NCBI GenBank assembly: GCA_017428285.1
Contig: JAFRRE010000167.1
Span: 1 to 53,431, forward strand
Direction: 5' to 3'
Length of the DNA: 53,431 bases
DNA from: Bacteroidales bacterium
Lineage (GTDB): Bacteria > Bacteroidota > Bacteroidia > Bacteroidales > F082
Shown here piece by piece: positions 9,135 to 16,556 of the stretch (its first letter is position 1; each line of letters begins with the position of its first letter). The translations under genes were made by a program, and so were the position numbers. The notes beneath the pieces were generated by a model. The model was given only the letters and a program-made list of their open reading frames with translations, did not search any database and was not told where the DNA came from.

Positions 9135-10410
9135 GGGAGAAAGCCATAGAAAACACATTCCGCTCTATGCCAAGATTTTGCTGGGCATGGGCTTGGGTCT
9201 GGGCTTCGGCTTCTTGGCCATGGCTTTGCATTGGGAAGGCTTTGTGCATGATTGGGTGGCGCCTTGGGGCACCATCTTCATGCGGCTGCTCAAACTGATT
9301 GCCGTACCATTGGTGTTGGTTTCACTTATCATGGGTGTCGTCAACCTAAAAGACATCCGCAACCTGTCGCGCATCGGCTTGAAAACCATTTTGATTTATG
9401 TCTGCACTACCATATTGGCTGTGAGCATAGGTTTGGGCATGGTCAGCGTTATCAAGCCGGGAAAGGTCTTCCCGAAAGACCGTCAGACGGAGTTCATGGA
9501 GCGTTACCAACAGACCGTCGTGGAGCGCGAAGCGCAGATGCAACAGGTGAAGGATGAATCGCCTTTGCAGTTTGTGGTCGACATGGTTCCTGAGAACCTT
9601 TTCCAAGCCTTGGGCGACAACTCAAAGATGCTGCAAATCATCTTCTTCGCATTGCTATTCGGCGTGGCTTTGATTGTCGTGGGACCTTCAAAAGTGCCCT
9701 CGCTGGTGCATTTCTTCCAGCAACTGAACCTTGTCTTGCTCAAGATTATAGACTTCATCATGGCCTTTGCGCCATATGGTGTATTTGCTCTGATGGCCGC
9801 CCTTATTGTGGACTATGCGGGCGATGTGGGCATTTTCTCCGCCTTGGGCTTGTACGCCTTGACGGTGGTGTTGGCTTTGGCCGTCATCATCTTGTTGGTG
9901 TATCCGTTCATTATGCGGGTCTTCGGCAAGCGGACGATGAAGCAGTTCTTCAATGCGGCAGCGCCCGTGCAGATGCTGGCGTTCACCACCAGCTCGAGTG
10001 CGGCCACCTTGCCCTTGACCATGGAACGTACGCAGAAGCATTTGGGTGTCTCTGAAGAGGTCTCATCATTTGTGCTGCCCGTAGGCGTGACCATCAACAT
10101 GGACGGCACAAGTTGCTATCAGGCGGTGGCGGCGGTGTTTTTGGCGCAGGTCTTGGGTTTGGATTTGACCTTCGGTCAGATGCTGCTCATTTTGGCCACG
10201 GCCACCATCTCATCGATAGGCACGCCAGGCATCCCTGGGGGCAGCGTTGTGATGCTAATGATTGTGCTGGATTCGGTCGGCATACCGATTGAGGGATTGG
10301 CACTCATCTTGGGCATCGACCGGCCTTTGGACATGTTGCGCACCGTGGTGAATGTGACGGGCGACATGACGGTGTCATGTGTGGTCGATCATGGGAATAA
10401 AGGTAATTGA
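9127..10410 (+). CDS. Dicarboxylate/amino acid:cation symporter (glutamate/aspartate transporter family)
   Basis: A 427-residue inner-membrane symporter of the DAACS (GltP/GltPh/SLC1) family that takes up glutamate, aspartate or C4-dicarboxylates with H+ or Na+. All signature elements are present: the HP1 serine motif TSSSAATLP at 288-296, NMDGT at 324-328 in TM7, the HP2 tip SIGTPGIPGG at 363-372 and DRPLDMLRTVVNVTGD at 398-413 in TM8. The first usable ATG (9187) would cut into TM1, so a TTG at 9127 is the most likely start. It overlaps the stop of the preceding T9SS gene by 8 bases, which suggests translational coupling. A soluble insert between TM3 and TM4 (about 112-150) is a family feature. 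The exact substrate cannot be decided. Confidence 0.93.
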   Translation: MNRGESHRKHIPLYAKILLGMGLGLGFGFLAMALHWEGFVHDWVAPWGTIFMRLLKLIAVPLVLVSLIMGVVNLKDIRNLSRIGLKTILIYVCTTILAVSIGLGMVSVIKPGKVFPKDRQTEFMERYQQTVVEREAQMQQVKDESPLQFVVDMVPENLFQALGDNSKMLQIIFFALLFGVALIVVGPSKVPSLVHFFQQLNLVLLKIIDFIMAFAPYGVFALMAALIVDYAGDVGIFSALGLYALTVVLALAVIILLVYPFIMRVFGKRTMKQFFNAAAPVQMLAFTTSSSAATLPLTMERTQKHLGVSEEVSSFVLPVGVTINMDGTSCYQAVAAVFLAQVLGLDLTFGQMLLILATATISSIGTPGIPGGSVVMLMIVLDSVGIPIEGLALILGIDRPLDMLRTVVNVTGDMTVSCVVDHGNKGN

Positions 10411-10421
10411 TTGAAATGAAA

Positions 10422-10445
10422 GAAGCCGCAGGTTTTTGCGGCTTC
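10422..10445. terminator. Stem-loop between convergent genes
   Basis: GAAGCCGCA at 10422-10430 pairs perfectly with TGCGGCTTC at 10437-10445 across a 6-base loop. It lies between the symporter and the convergent small lipoprotein gene and could serve both. There is no strong U-run after it. Confidence 0.6.
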
Positions 10446-10471
10446 CTATGATAATACTCTAAGATGTACTG

Positions 10472-10813
10472 TTAAAAGAGTTTGAAATCATCTTCTTCGC
10501 AGCCCAGTTTGTCGGCTTGCTTTTTGAAGAGTTCCTCAAAGCTTTCGCCATACTTGTCGAGTTCTGCCTTTTCAGCTTCCGTCATCTTCTCATTGTCGGC
10601 ATACTCGTTGTCATCAGCGAGGCCCATAAAAAGCATACCCATCAACGCAGCGCTCAACTCATCGCAAGTTTTGGCGTTTTTGATGGTTTTTTCAACCTCT
10701 TTGTACATTTTCATGTTGTCTTGGTACTCTTTGGAGCCACTGACTCCTCCGCCGCACTGTGTGAATGCGAACATCATAATGCCAGCAAGGGCAATAATTA
10801 TTGTCTTTTTCAT
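10472..10813 (-). CDS. Small putative lipoprotein
   Basis: A 113-residue protein that starts MKKTIIIALAGIMMFAF and then has TQCGGG, so Cys21 is the probable lipidation site (a weak lipobox, with Gln before Cys). The mature part is short, charged and helical (KEYQDNMKMYKEVEKTI, then a Glu-rich tail ending EEDDFKLF). No known family is recognised. The open frame extends 16 codons further upstream, but the ATG at 10811-10813 gives the signal peptide. It is divergent from the M28 peptidase gene and has its own promoter at 10859-10888. Confidence 0.7.
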   Translation of the reverse strand: MKKTIIIALAGIMMFAFTQCGGGVSGSKEYQDNMKMYKEVEKTIKNAKTCDELSAALMGMLFMGLADDNEYADNEKMTEAEKAELDKYGESFEELFKKQADKLGCEEDDFKLF

Positions 10814-10858
10814 AGTGTTGATGTTTAAGTAGTTGAGGTAATTTGTGAATAATCGCGA

Positions 10859-10918
10859 CAAAAATAGGAATTATTTTTAATAATACAAGGTATGATGTTG
10901 TTTTCTTATCTATTTTTG
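10859..10918. promoter_or_regulatory. Divergent promoters for the small lipoprotein and the M28 peptidase
   Basis: On the minus strand TATTTTTG is at 10859-10866, with TTG at 10886-10888 exactly 19 bases upstream. On the plus strand TATTTTTG is at 10911-10918, with no clear -33 element. The two face away from each other. Confidence 0.6.
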
Positions 10919-10971
10919 CACCTAAAAGAATTAAACCAGACTGTTCTCAGAATTCGTTAAACAATAGCAAT

Positions 10972-12798
10972 ATGAAAAGGTTATTTTTTACATTAGTAGC
11001 GATGGCCATCTCTGTTGTCACGATGGCCGGCGATTTTGTGATGCTTTCCTATTCGGGCCGTGCCGAGCTGGAAAAACATTTCTCTGATCCCAACCTGAAG
11101 GTGCATTTCTACACCGATTCGGAGGTCTTCGCCACCGCGGAACGCTTTGAGGCAAATATGGTGATGATCGATGAAAACGCTTTCTCGAATGCTGAAACCT
11201 ACACCTTGGTGTACTGTCCAAAAGAACATCAGCAGCGTTACAATGCCTTGTATTCAACGCAGGATTATGTTATTGTGAGTGGATCTGTCGAACCTTACAA
11301 GAACGATGGTGCCGTGGCCATCTTCAATAAAGAGGCGCGTTTGCCACTCTTGACCCGCGACTTCCCGCAGGTTACGGAAGTGAACCCGACCATCCGCGAG
11401 ATGCTGAACCAAGTCAACATGGATTCATTGGAGGCCACTGTTCAGCACCTGCAGGATTACAACAGCCGTATTTGGAACTCCGAAAACGCCTTTGTCGCTT
11501 CCGATTGGATTGCCAGTCGTATGGAGGCTCTTGGTCTTGAGGTCGAGCAGCAGCCTTTCAATGCCAATACATGGATGGGTAGCGGCGCGGCGGCACCTAA
11601 TGTCATTGGCATCCAACGAGGTACGCTCTATCCCGACACTTATGTGGTGTGTGGCAGCCACTTCGATTCGTTCTCGTATGAGGCTATGATGGGCGGCGGA
11701 ACGGCTCCTGGTGCCGACGACAACGCCACGGGTGTGGCCAGCGTGCTTGAGAGTGCAAGAATTATGACTCAGTATGAGTTTGAGTACAGCATCATCTACT
11801 GTGCCTATGGCTGCGAAGAGATGGGTCTGTATGGCAGTGAGGCTTACGCTTCGCGTTGTCAACAACAGGGCATGGACATCATCGGTTATTTCAACAACGA
11901 CATGAATGGTTATCTGAATCCTGGCGACCAAATTCATATCGACTGCATCTATCCCAACTCGGTGGAGCCCATCGGCACCTATTATATGAATGTCGGCAGC
12001 GTGTATTATCCCGAATTGCCCATTCGCCACGTCAACTTTAATGAGGGCGACAGCGACCACACTTCATTCAATAACCACGGCTACATGGGTATCTATCCCT
12101 TCGAGGACTACCAGAACCATAGTCCTTACATCCACACGCCTAATGATGTGATTGGAACGAGTGTGACGAGTTTCGAGATGTCGCAACAGTTTTGCCAGAT
12201 GAACATTGCTTGTTTGGCCGAGATTGCCAATCCTGTGGGCGATACACCTCAAGTGTATTGCAATCCGGTGATTTATTTCGACTTCCTTCAGCCCGTCAAT
12301 AAGGAAGTAATCGAATTAGTTATGTTTTGGGAAGCGCCAGAAGAAGGCTCATCGGGCGAACTTGAGCATTTTGATGTGTATCGCGACAATATGGTGATTG
12401 CTACACAAGAATATGATCCTAATTATAGTGGCTTGTATTATTTTGAGGATACAATAAGCATTGGCGCTACAGCGGAGTATTTCATCATGTCCGTGTATAG
12501 CGATGGCTGCGAGGCTCCGTCAGAGACTTTGATTGGTGAGGGCATTCCATCAAGTGTGAATGAGTTGGAAAGCGGCAGCACATTGGTCTATCCCAATCCT
12601 TCCAACGGCACCTTCAACCTCAATCTCGGCACAGGCCAATGGAATGTGGAAGTATACGACATCTCGGGCCGCAAGGTTTATGAAAACCGCATGGATGGTC
12701 GTTCCGTCCTCGATCTCGGTAAATGCCAAAAGGGCGTTTATTTCTTGAAAGCTATCGGCGAGAGCAGGGGAGTGACAGCGAAAGTCATGGTGCAGTAA
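10972..12798 (+). CDS. T9SS-secreted M28 family zinc aminopeptidase
   Basis: A 608-residue exported metallopeptidase with a signal peptide at 1-19. The M28 zinc ligands are all visible: His230 in GSHFDS, Asp249/250 in GADDNATG, Glu282/283 in CEEMG (general base and ligand), Asp310 in NNDMNG and His388 in IHTPNDV. It is therefore probably an active di-zinc enzyme that removes N-terminal residues from peptides. Residues 20-140 form an N-terminal region of unknown fold, and about 425-530 a fibronectin-like module (FWEAPEEGSSGELEHFDVYR). The C-terminus is a type A T9SS sorting domain (LVYPNPSNGTFNLNL ... KGVYFLKA). With the C10 peptidase at 30829 it points to extracellular protein breakdown; the nearby symporter could import the products (inference). 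Confidence 0.93.
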   Translation: MKRLFFTLVAMAISVVTMAGDFVMLSYSGRAELEKHFSDPNLKVHFYTDSEVFATAERFEANMVMIDENAFSNAETYTLVYCPKEHQQRYNALYSTQDYVIVSGSVEPYKNDGAVAIFNKEARLPLLTRDFPQVTEVNPTIREMLNQVNMDSLEATVQHLQDYNSRIWNSENAFVASDWIASRMEALGLEVEQQPFNANTWMGSGAAAPNVIGIQRGTLYPDTYVVCGSHFDSFSYEAMMGGGTAPGADDNATGVASVLESARIMTQYEFEYSIIYCAYGCEEMGLYGSEAYASRCQQQGMDIIGYFNNDMNGYLNPGDQIHIDCIYPNSVEPIGTYYMNVGSVYYPELPIRHVNFNEGDSDHTSFNNHGYMGIYPFEDYQNHSPYIHTPNDVIGTSVTSFEMSQQFCQMNIACLAEIANPVGDTPQVYCNPVIYFDFLQPVNKEVIELVMFWEAPEEGSSGELEHFDVYRDNMVIATQEYDPNYSGLYYFEDTISIGATAEYFIMSVYSDGCEAPSETLIGEGIPSSVNELESGSTLVYPNPSNGTFNLNLGTGQWNVEVYDISGRKVYENRMDGRSVLDLGKCQKGVYFLKAIGESRGVTAKVMVQ

Positions 12799-12821
12799 AC
12801 TTTGGTTGAACATAAAACTTC

Positions 12822-12868
12822 AAAATTCTCCGTTTCACTGGGTTGGGACGGAGAATTTTGTATTTTTG
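12822..12868 (+). terminator. Terminator hairpin directly followed by a -7 promoter box
   Basis: AAAATTCTCCGT at 12822-12833 pairs perfectly with ACGGAGAATTTT at 12848-12859 (12 base pairs, 14-base loop). TATTTTTG at 12861-12868 follows at once and can serve as the -7 element of the sialidase gene, so the end of one unit and the start of the next are packed together. Confidence 0.7.
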
Positions 12869-12887
12869 ATGCCTAAATACTACGCTT

Positions 12888-14045
12888 ATGAAATACCAAA
12901 TTTCACTTTTCATTATGGCATTGGGCTTTGTGTTGGCCTCCTGCGGCAGTAATAGCCAACCTGTCGAAACATCTGATCCGGAACTTGATTCCATCCGTCT
13001 GCGGACGGTAATCTATCATCCAGGCGATTACAACTCAAAGAATTACCGCATCCCCGCTATCATCACGGCCAAAGACGGTTCTTTGGTCATTGCCACCGAC
13101 AAGCGGAAAAACAACGACCGTGATTTGCCCGAAGATATTGACATTCTTATTAATAGAAGTACCGATGGTGGTCGCACTTGGAGTGAGCCTTACACCTTGA
13201 TGCAAGGCCAAGGCGTAGGGAAGGGCTACGGCGATTGCGCCTTGGTGCGCACCAATGATGAAGGCGGCCTCTTGGCAGCTTTTGTGGGCGGTTGCGGCTT
13301 TTGGCAAGGGAGACCTGAGAATCCATTGCGAACCTATATTGCAAGGAGTTACGACAACGGCCAGACTTGGACTGAACCCAAAGACATTACCGATGAACTT
13401 TATGGCGCAAAGTGTGATAACGAGGTGAGCCGCACTTGGTGGTCGGCCTTCTTCGCCTCGGGCAACGGCCTATTGACTTCAACGGGTCGCATTATGTTCG
13501 TCCTTGCCGTGCGCGACACCGAGGAATGGGCAGCCTGCAATTATGCCGTCTATTCCGACGACAACGGCGAGACTTGGCAAATCTCAGGTCGCGCCTCTCA
13601 GCGCGGCGACGAAGCCAAGGTCGTGGAACTAGCCGACGGCCGAATCTTGATGAGCATCCGCCACGAAGGCGAGCGTTGGTACAACATTTCCGAAGATGGT
13701 GGCGAGACATGGCTACCTGAAACCTCCGCTTGGCCCGACCTCATGGCTACGGCTTGCAATGGAGATATTATTTGCTATTCGACTGAAAACGAAGGCGGAA
13801 GGAACGTGTTGTTGCATTCCTTGCCTTGCGCCGAAGGGCGAAAGAACGTGACGGTTTATGTCAGTTATGACGAAGGCAAGACCTGGCCTGTGAGCAAGTG
13901 CATCGTTCCTTACGATGCAGCATATTCCTCGCTATGCATCTTACCCGACCATAGCATTGGCCTTTATGTGGAGGAGTCCGACGGCGACACACTGGGTTAT
14001 TCCATGGTGTTTTATAATTTCGGTTTGGAATGGTTGGAAAAGTGA
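12888..14045 (+). CDS. nanH: Exo-alpha-sialidase lipoprotein (GH33-like)
   Basis: A 385-residue lipoprotein: the signal peptide ends in VLASC, with Cys19 as lipid anchor, so the enzyme is probably attached to the outer membrane or periplasmic face. YRIP at 53-56 is the sialidase FRIP-type arginine motif. Five Asp-boxes are present: STDGGRTW at 91-98, SYDNGQTW, SDDNGETW, SEDGGETW and SYDEGKTW. EAKVVELADGRILMSIRHE supplies the Glu and Arg of the active site. It should release terminal sialic acid from host glycoconjugates. No sialic-acid transport or catabolic genes (nanA, nanE) are next to it. A small lipoprotein follows after 7 bases. Some BNR-repeat hydrolases act on other sugars, so the substrate is likely but not certain. 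Confidence 0.88.
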   Translation: MKYQISLFIMALGFVLASCGSNSQPVETSDPELDSIRLRTVIYHPGDYNSKNYRIPAIITAKDGSLVIATDKRKNNDRDLPEDIDILINRSTDGGRTWSEPYTLMQGQGVGKGYGDCALVRTNDEGGLLAAFVGGCGFWQGRPENPLRTYIARSYDNGQTWTEPKDITDELYGAKCDNEVSRTWWSAFFASGNGLLTSTGRIMFVLAVRDTEEWAACNYAVYSDDNGETWQISGRASQRGDEAKVVELADGRILMSIRHEGERWYNISEDGGETWLPETSAWPDLMATACNGDIICYSTENEGGRNVLLHSLPCAEGRKNVTVYVSYDEGKTWPVSKCIVPYDAAYSSLCILPDHSIGLYVEESDGDTLGYSMVFYNFGLEWLEK

Positions 14046-14052
14046 AGAAGAT

Positions 14053-14577
14053 ATGAAAAAACTATCGTTGACAATTGCGTTTTTAGCTGTTTTGAGTTCT
14101 TGCATGACTTTGGATAAGACTCCTAAAAACATTGATTTGGTGAGTGAAATGCCCGAATTGTTAGGGACTTGGAAATGGTTCGAAACCCATGTCGGAGGCA
14201 TCGTAGGCGTTTGGAATCCGACGCATTTCCGTGGAGAGGAAGTGACAATTACTTTTGAGGAGGATAACAGGTTCAGCATCAGTTTGAACGACAGTGTGGT
14301 ATTGTCGGATGTGAAGTATTCAGTCACAAATACGCCGGATTCTCCTTATGGGGATTATTGCATAGGCGTTTCTAAAGAGGTAAGGGATTATTTGAGGCAA
14401 AATCTTGGAAAAATTGGTCTTCAATGTATTGATGTTCAGGGATATATCAGTATTATCAAAGATTACAATGACATGGATAAACTAGTCCTTGCCATCATAA
14501 AGAAGGAAGGTGTGGATATGGGTGTGGAAGGTGGTCCTGATTTTCATAAACGGTGTCATTATTTGTTCATTGAATGA
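14053..14577 (+). CDS. Putative lipoprotein of unknown function
   Basis: A 174-residue protein. MKKLSLTIAFLAVLSSC gives a clear lipoprotein signal with Cys17. The mature part begins with a lipocalin-like phrase (PELLGTWKWFETHVGGI ... EEVTITFEEDNRFSI), a pattern common in small Bacteroidota lipoproteins of the lipocalin-like type, but it is too short to assign. The ATG at 14053 was chosen over upstream in-frame starts because those lie inside the sialidase. It starts 7 bases after the sialidase stop, so the two are probably co-transcribed. Its role in glycan use is only suggested by that context. Confidence 0.75.
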   Translation: MKKLSLTIAFLAVLSSCMTLDKTPKNIDLVSEMPELLGTWKWFETHVGGIVGVWNPTHFRGEEVTITFEEDNRFSISLNDSVVLSDVKYSVTNTPDSPYGDYCIGVSKEVRDYLRQNLGKIGLQCIDVQGYISIIKDYNDMDKLVLAIIKKEGVDMGVEGGPDFHKRCHYLFIE

Positions 14578-14629
14578 AACTGTAAAGAGATGCCTTTCAG
14601 GCCCAATTGCTTTTTTTCAAAATTTAGTA

Positions 14630-14659
14630 TTGCGAATTGGAGAATTACCCGTATTTTCG
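14630..14659 (+). promoter_or_regulatory. Promoter of the lipoprotein gene at 14699
   Basis: TTG at 14630-14632, 19 bases, then TATTTTCG at 14652-14659, one base off the -7 consensus. Transcription would start near 14665, which argues for the ATG at 14699 rather than the one at 14669. Confidence 0.5.
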
Positions 14660-14698
14660 CGTCGTTAAATGAAAATAATCATAAAACTAGAAGTACTA

Positions 14699-15301
14699 AT
14701 GAACAAATCTATGAAGATTTGGATGCTGGCCGCCATCCTTTTCTGCGGCGTAAGTTTTGTTGGCTGTGGCAATAACGACACCAAGCAACAACCCAAAGAG
14801 GAAAACAAGCAAGTCGTTGATAATAAGGTTGATGTCGCAGCTTGCGATGCTGCCGTTGCCGATTATCTAGTGAATGTCATAGGCAAAAACTATGCTGAAG
14901 GTGAGCTCTGCATCTCATCTCCTTTTGTCATCAGCGGCAACTATGGCGATCCTGAAGATGTCAAGATTTGGGGCGATTTTTGGGTGTTCAACTATAACCT
15001 GTCGGGCGACACGCTGAAGACCGTTTCGGGTGGCAACCATCCCGGCTTGATGCACCTGAAGAAGACCGACAAGGGCATGGAAGTGACCAACTTCGAAGTT
15101 GTGGAGGATGGCGCTGGCAACCTTGAAAGTGCCAAGAAGATCTTTGGTGATAACTTTGATGCTTTTTGGGAGCTCAACAGTAATCAAGAGAAGCGTGAGG
15201 ATGTCAGGCTGCACTTCATCGCCGACTATGTGAAGAAGAACAATCTTCCGGTCAAGATGGTGCAAGACTATGGCTGGCCTGCCGTTGAATTGCCGAAATA
15301 A
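14699..15301 (+). CDS. Putative lipoprotein of unknown function
   Basis: A 200-residue protein. The signal peptide MKIWMLAAILFCGVSFVGC has its lipid-anchor Cys in a good lipobox (FVGC), followed by a low-complexity Asn/Gln/Lys/Glu linker. The mature domain (about 50-200) has no recognised family; it contains two-stranded beta phrases (DVKIWGDFWVFNYNL, GGNHPGLMHLKKTDKGMEV) and a helical C-terminus. Possible starts are 14669, 14699 and 14711; 14699 fits the promoter best. It stands alone between two small intergenic gaps. Confidence 0.75.
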   Translation: MNKSMKIWMLAAILFCGVSFVGCGNNDTKQQPKEENKQVVDNKVDVAACDAAVADYLVNVIGKNYAEGELCISSPFVISGNYGDPEDVKIWGDFWVFNYNLSGDTLKTVSGGNHPGLMHLKKTDKGMEVTNFEVVEDGAGNLESAKKIFGDNFDAFWELNSNQEKREDVRLHFIADYVKKNNLPVKMVQDYGWPAVELPK

Positions 15302-15320
15302 ACTCCCACCCTATTTTTGT

Positions 15321-15482
15321 ATGTTGGAAAACCTTGAAAAGTTTCTAATTCGCGTCAGCGAAGCCGCGGAGCAAATGTCCATGGTGAAGATGACGCTGAG
15401 CAAGCCCGTGCAAAAGCATGACGAGCTGCGCAACGTTTATGTGAAGCCAGTGCTAATTAAGGAGAAACGGCTTTTCTTATGA
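15321..15482 (+). pseudogene. N-terminal fragment of the methyltransferase at 15496, separated by a frameshift
   Basis: From the ATG at 15321 the frame encodes MLENLEKFLIRVSEAAEQM, then VKMTLSKPVQKHDELRNVYV and KPVLIKEKRLFL, and stops at TGA 15480-15482. This is the conserved N-terminus of the methyltransferase family whose body continues in the +1 frame (YERRDEVKNYDATQM). A join around CTTTTCTTATGAG (15472-15484) restores a continuous protein. The cause may be a real mutation, a sequencing error or programmed frameshifting. TATTTTTG at 15312-15319 sits too close to this ATG to be its promoter in the usual way. Confidence 0.7.
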
Positions 15483-15495
15483 GCGTCGCGACGAA

Positions 15496-16473
15496 GTGAA
15501 GAACTATGATGCAACCCAAATGCTAGGCGTTTTGAGGGAAATGGTCCCCGACCGTTTCCTGAATGCCGTGTTGTTTACCGTCGATGAGGATATCACATTG
15601 CTGGTCTCTTCCAAAGGCAAGGCAACCCTTCAAACCAAAAAGGTGCAGGAATGCCGCGAACAGAACTTGGAGCATGATAAGCAGAAAGTTCGCCTTATCA
15701 ACCCTGCAAATCCTTGGTGGTATCAGCTCGGCTTGACTACTCGTGAAGGCAAGATCACTGCCGACATGCAGCATAAGTTCAAGCAAATCTATAAATATGC
15801 CGAGATTGTGGAAAGCCTCATTAAGCCGATGAAGTTCGACGGAAGGGTCCACATTGCCGACATGGGGGCAGGGAAGGGATATCTTACCTTTGCCTTGCAC
15901 GAGCTGTTGACCCAACGTTTGAACTTGGACGTGGACATCAAAGGCGTAGAAATCCGTCCCGACTTGGTGCTGAAAATCAATGAAATCATCAAAGCGGACA
16001 ACTTGAAAGGTTTGGAGTTCGTGGAGAGCAGTATCGAAGCCTTTCATCCCGAAAAGTTGGATGTGCTGATTGCGCTTCATGCCTGCAACACGGCCACCGA
16101 CGACGCCATCGCCTCGGGCATCAAGGCGGGAGCGGAGTTGATTGTCTGTGCCCCATGTTGCCACAAGCAGATTCGTCAGGAGATGGAACGTTCGGGCAAG
16201 GTGGACGCCATTACGCGCTACGGCATCTTCCTTGAACGCCAAGCCGTGATGATTACTGACACCATCCGTGCCTTAATCTTGGAGTATTTCGGCTACAAGA
16301 CCCAAGTGATGGAGTTCATTGAGATGGAACACACACCGAAGAATGTGCTGCTGGTGGGGAGAAAAACCTCGAAAAACACGAAAGATCCAAAAATCTTGCA
16401 ACAGATTGCCGATTTGAAGGCTCGGTATGGCATTGAACGGCATTATTTGGAGACAAAACTACCATTGGAGTAG
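15496..16473 (+). CDS. Class I SAM-dependent methyltransferase with CAPCCHKQ motif (body of frameshifted gene)
   Basis: A 325-codon frame that opens with a GTG; it is probably the main part of a longer gene that began at 15321. Motif I is HIADMGAGKGYLTFAL at about 118-133, the acidic strand-2 end is KGVEIRPD, and DVLIALHACNTATD, with VCAPCCHKQ at about 217-225, follows. That Cys-Cys-His motif marks the Methyltransf_32-type family, of unknown substrate (RNA or protein have been proposed for relatives). It is cytoplasmic. If no frameshifting occurs, a translation start at this GTG would give an N-terminally shortened product lacking about 55 residues. Confidence 0.8.
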   Translation: MKNYDATQMLGVLREMVPDRFLNAVLFTVDEDITLLVSSKGKATLQTKKVQECREQNLEHDKQKVRLINPANPWWYQLGLTTREGKITADMQHKFKQIYKYAEIVESLIKPMKFDGRVHIADMGAGKGYLTFALHELLTQRLNLDVDIKGVEIRPDLVLKINEIIKADNLKGLEFVESSIEAFHPEKLDVLIALHACNTATDDAIASGIKAGAELIVCAPCCHKQIRQEMERSGKVDAITRYGIFLERQAVMITDTIRALILEYFGYKTQVMEFIEMEHTPKNVLLVGRKTSKNTKDPKILQQIADLKARYGIERHYLETKLPLE

Positions 16474-16495
16474 TGGTATTGTTAAATTTTTATGG

Positions 16496-16529
16496 TTTGT
16501 TAAAGGAATTGAATAATTTGTTATTTTTG
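16496..16529 (+). promoter_or_regulatory. Promoter of the TIR/BACON operon
   Basis: TATTTTTG at 16522-16529 with TTTG at 16496-16499 (22-base spacing). The leader to the ATG at 16557 is about 20 bases. No promoter or terminator is seen between the next three genes, so this one probably drives all of them. Confidence 0.55.
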
Positions 16530-16556
16530 CAAACTTGATAATCCTGAAATAGTAAT

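Noticed and set aside
6612..9158. 848-codon frame on the minus strand
   Set aside because: Shadow of the T9SS adhesin-like gene, which has a signal peptide, domain repeats and a sorting domain; the reverse frame is His/Val/Ile-rich and has none.
12888..14045. Complete sialic-acid utilisation (nan) operon
   Set aside because: Only the sialidase is present; neighbours are small lipoproteins of unknown role and no lyase, epimerase or transporter is adjacent.
189..16473. One continuous defence island from 1.6 to 20.9 kb
   Set aside because: The two TIR loci are separated by about 10 kb of ordinary secreted, transport and lipoprotein genes, and no restriction, Abi, CBASS or Gabija gene is seen, so a single island is not supported.
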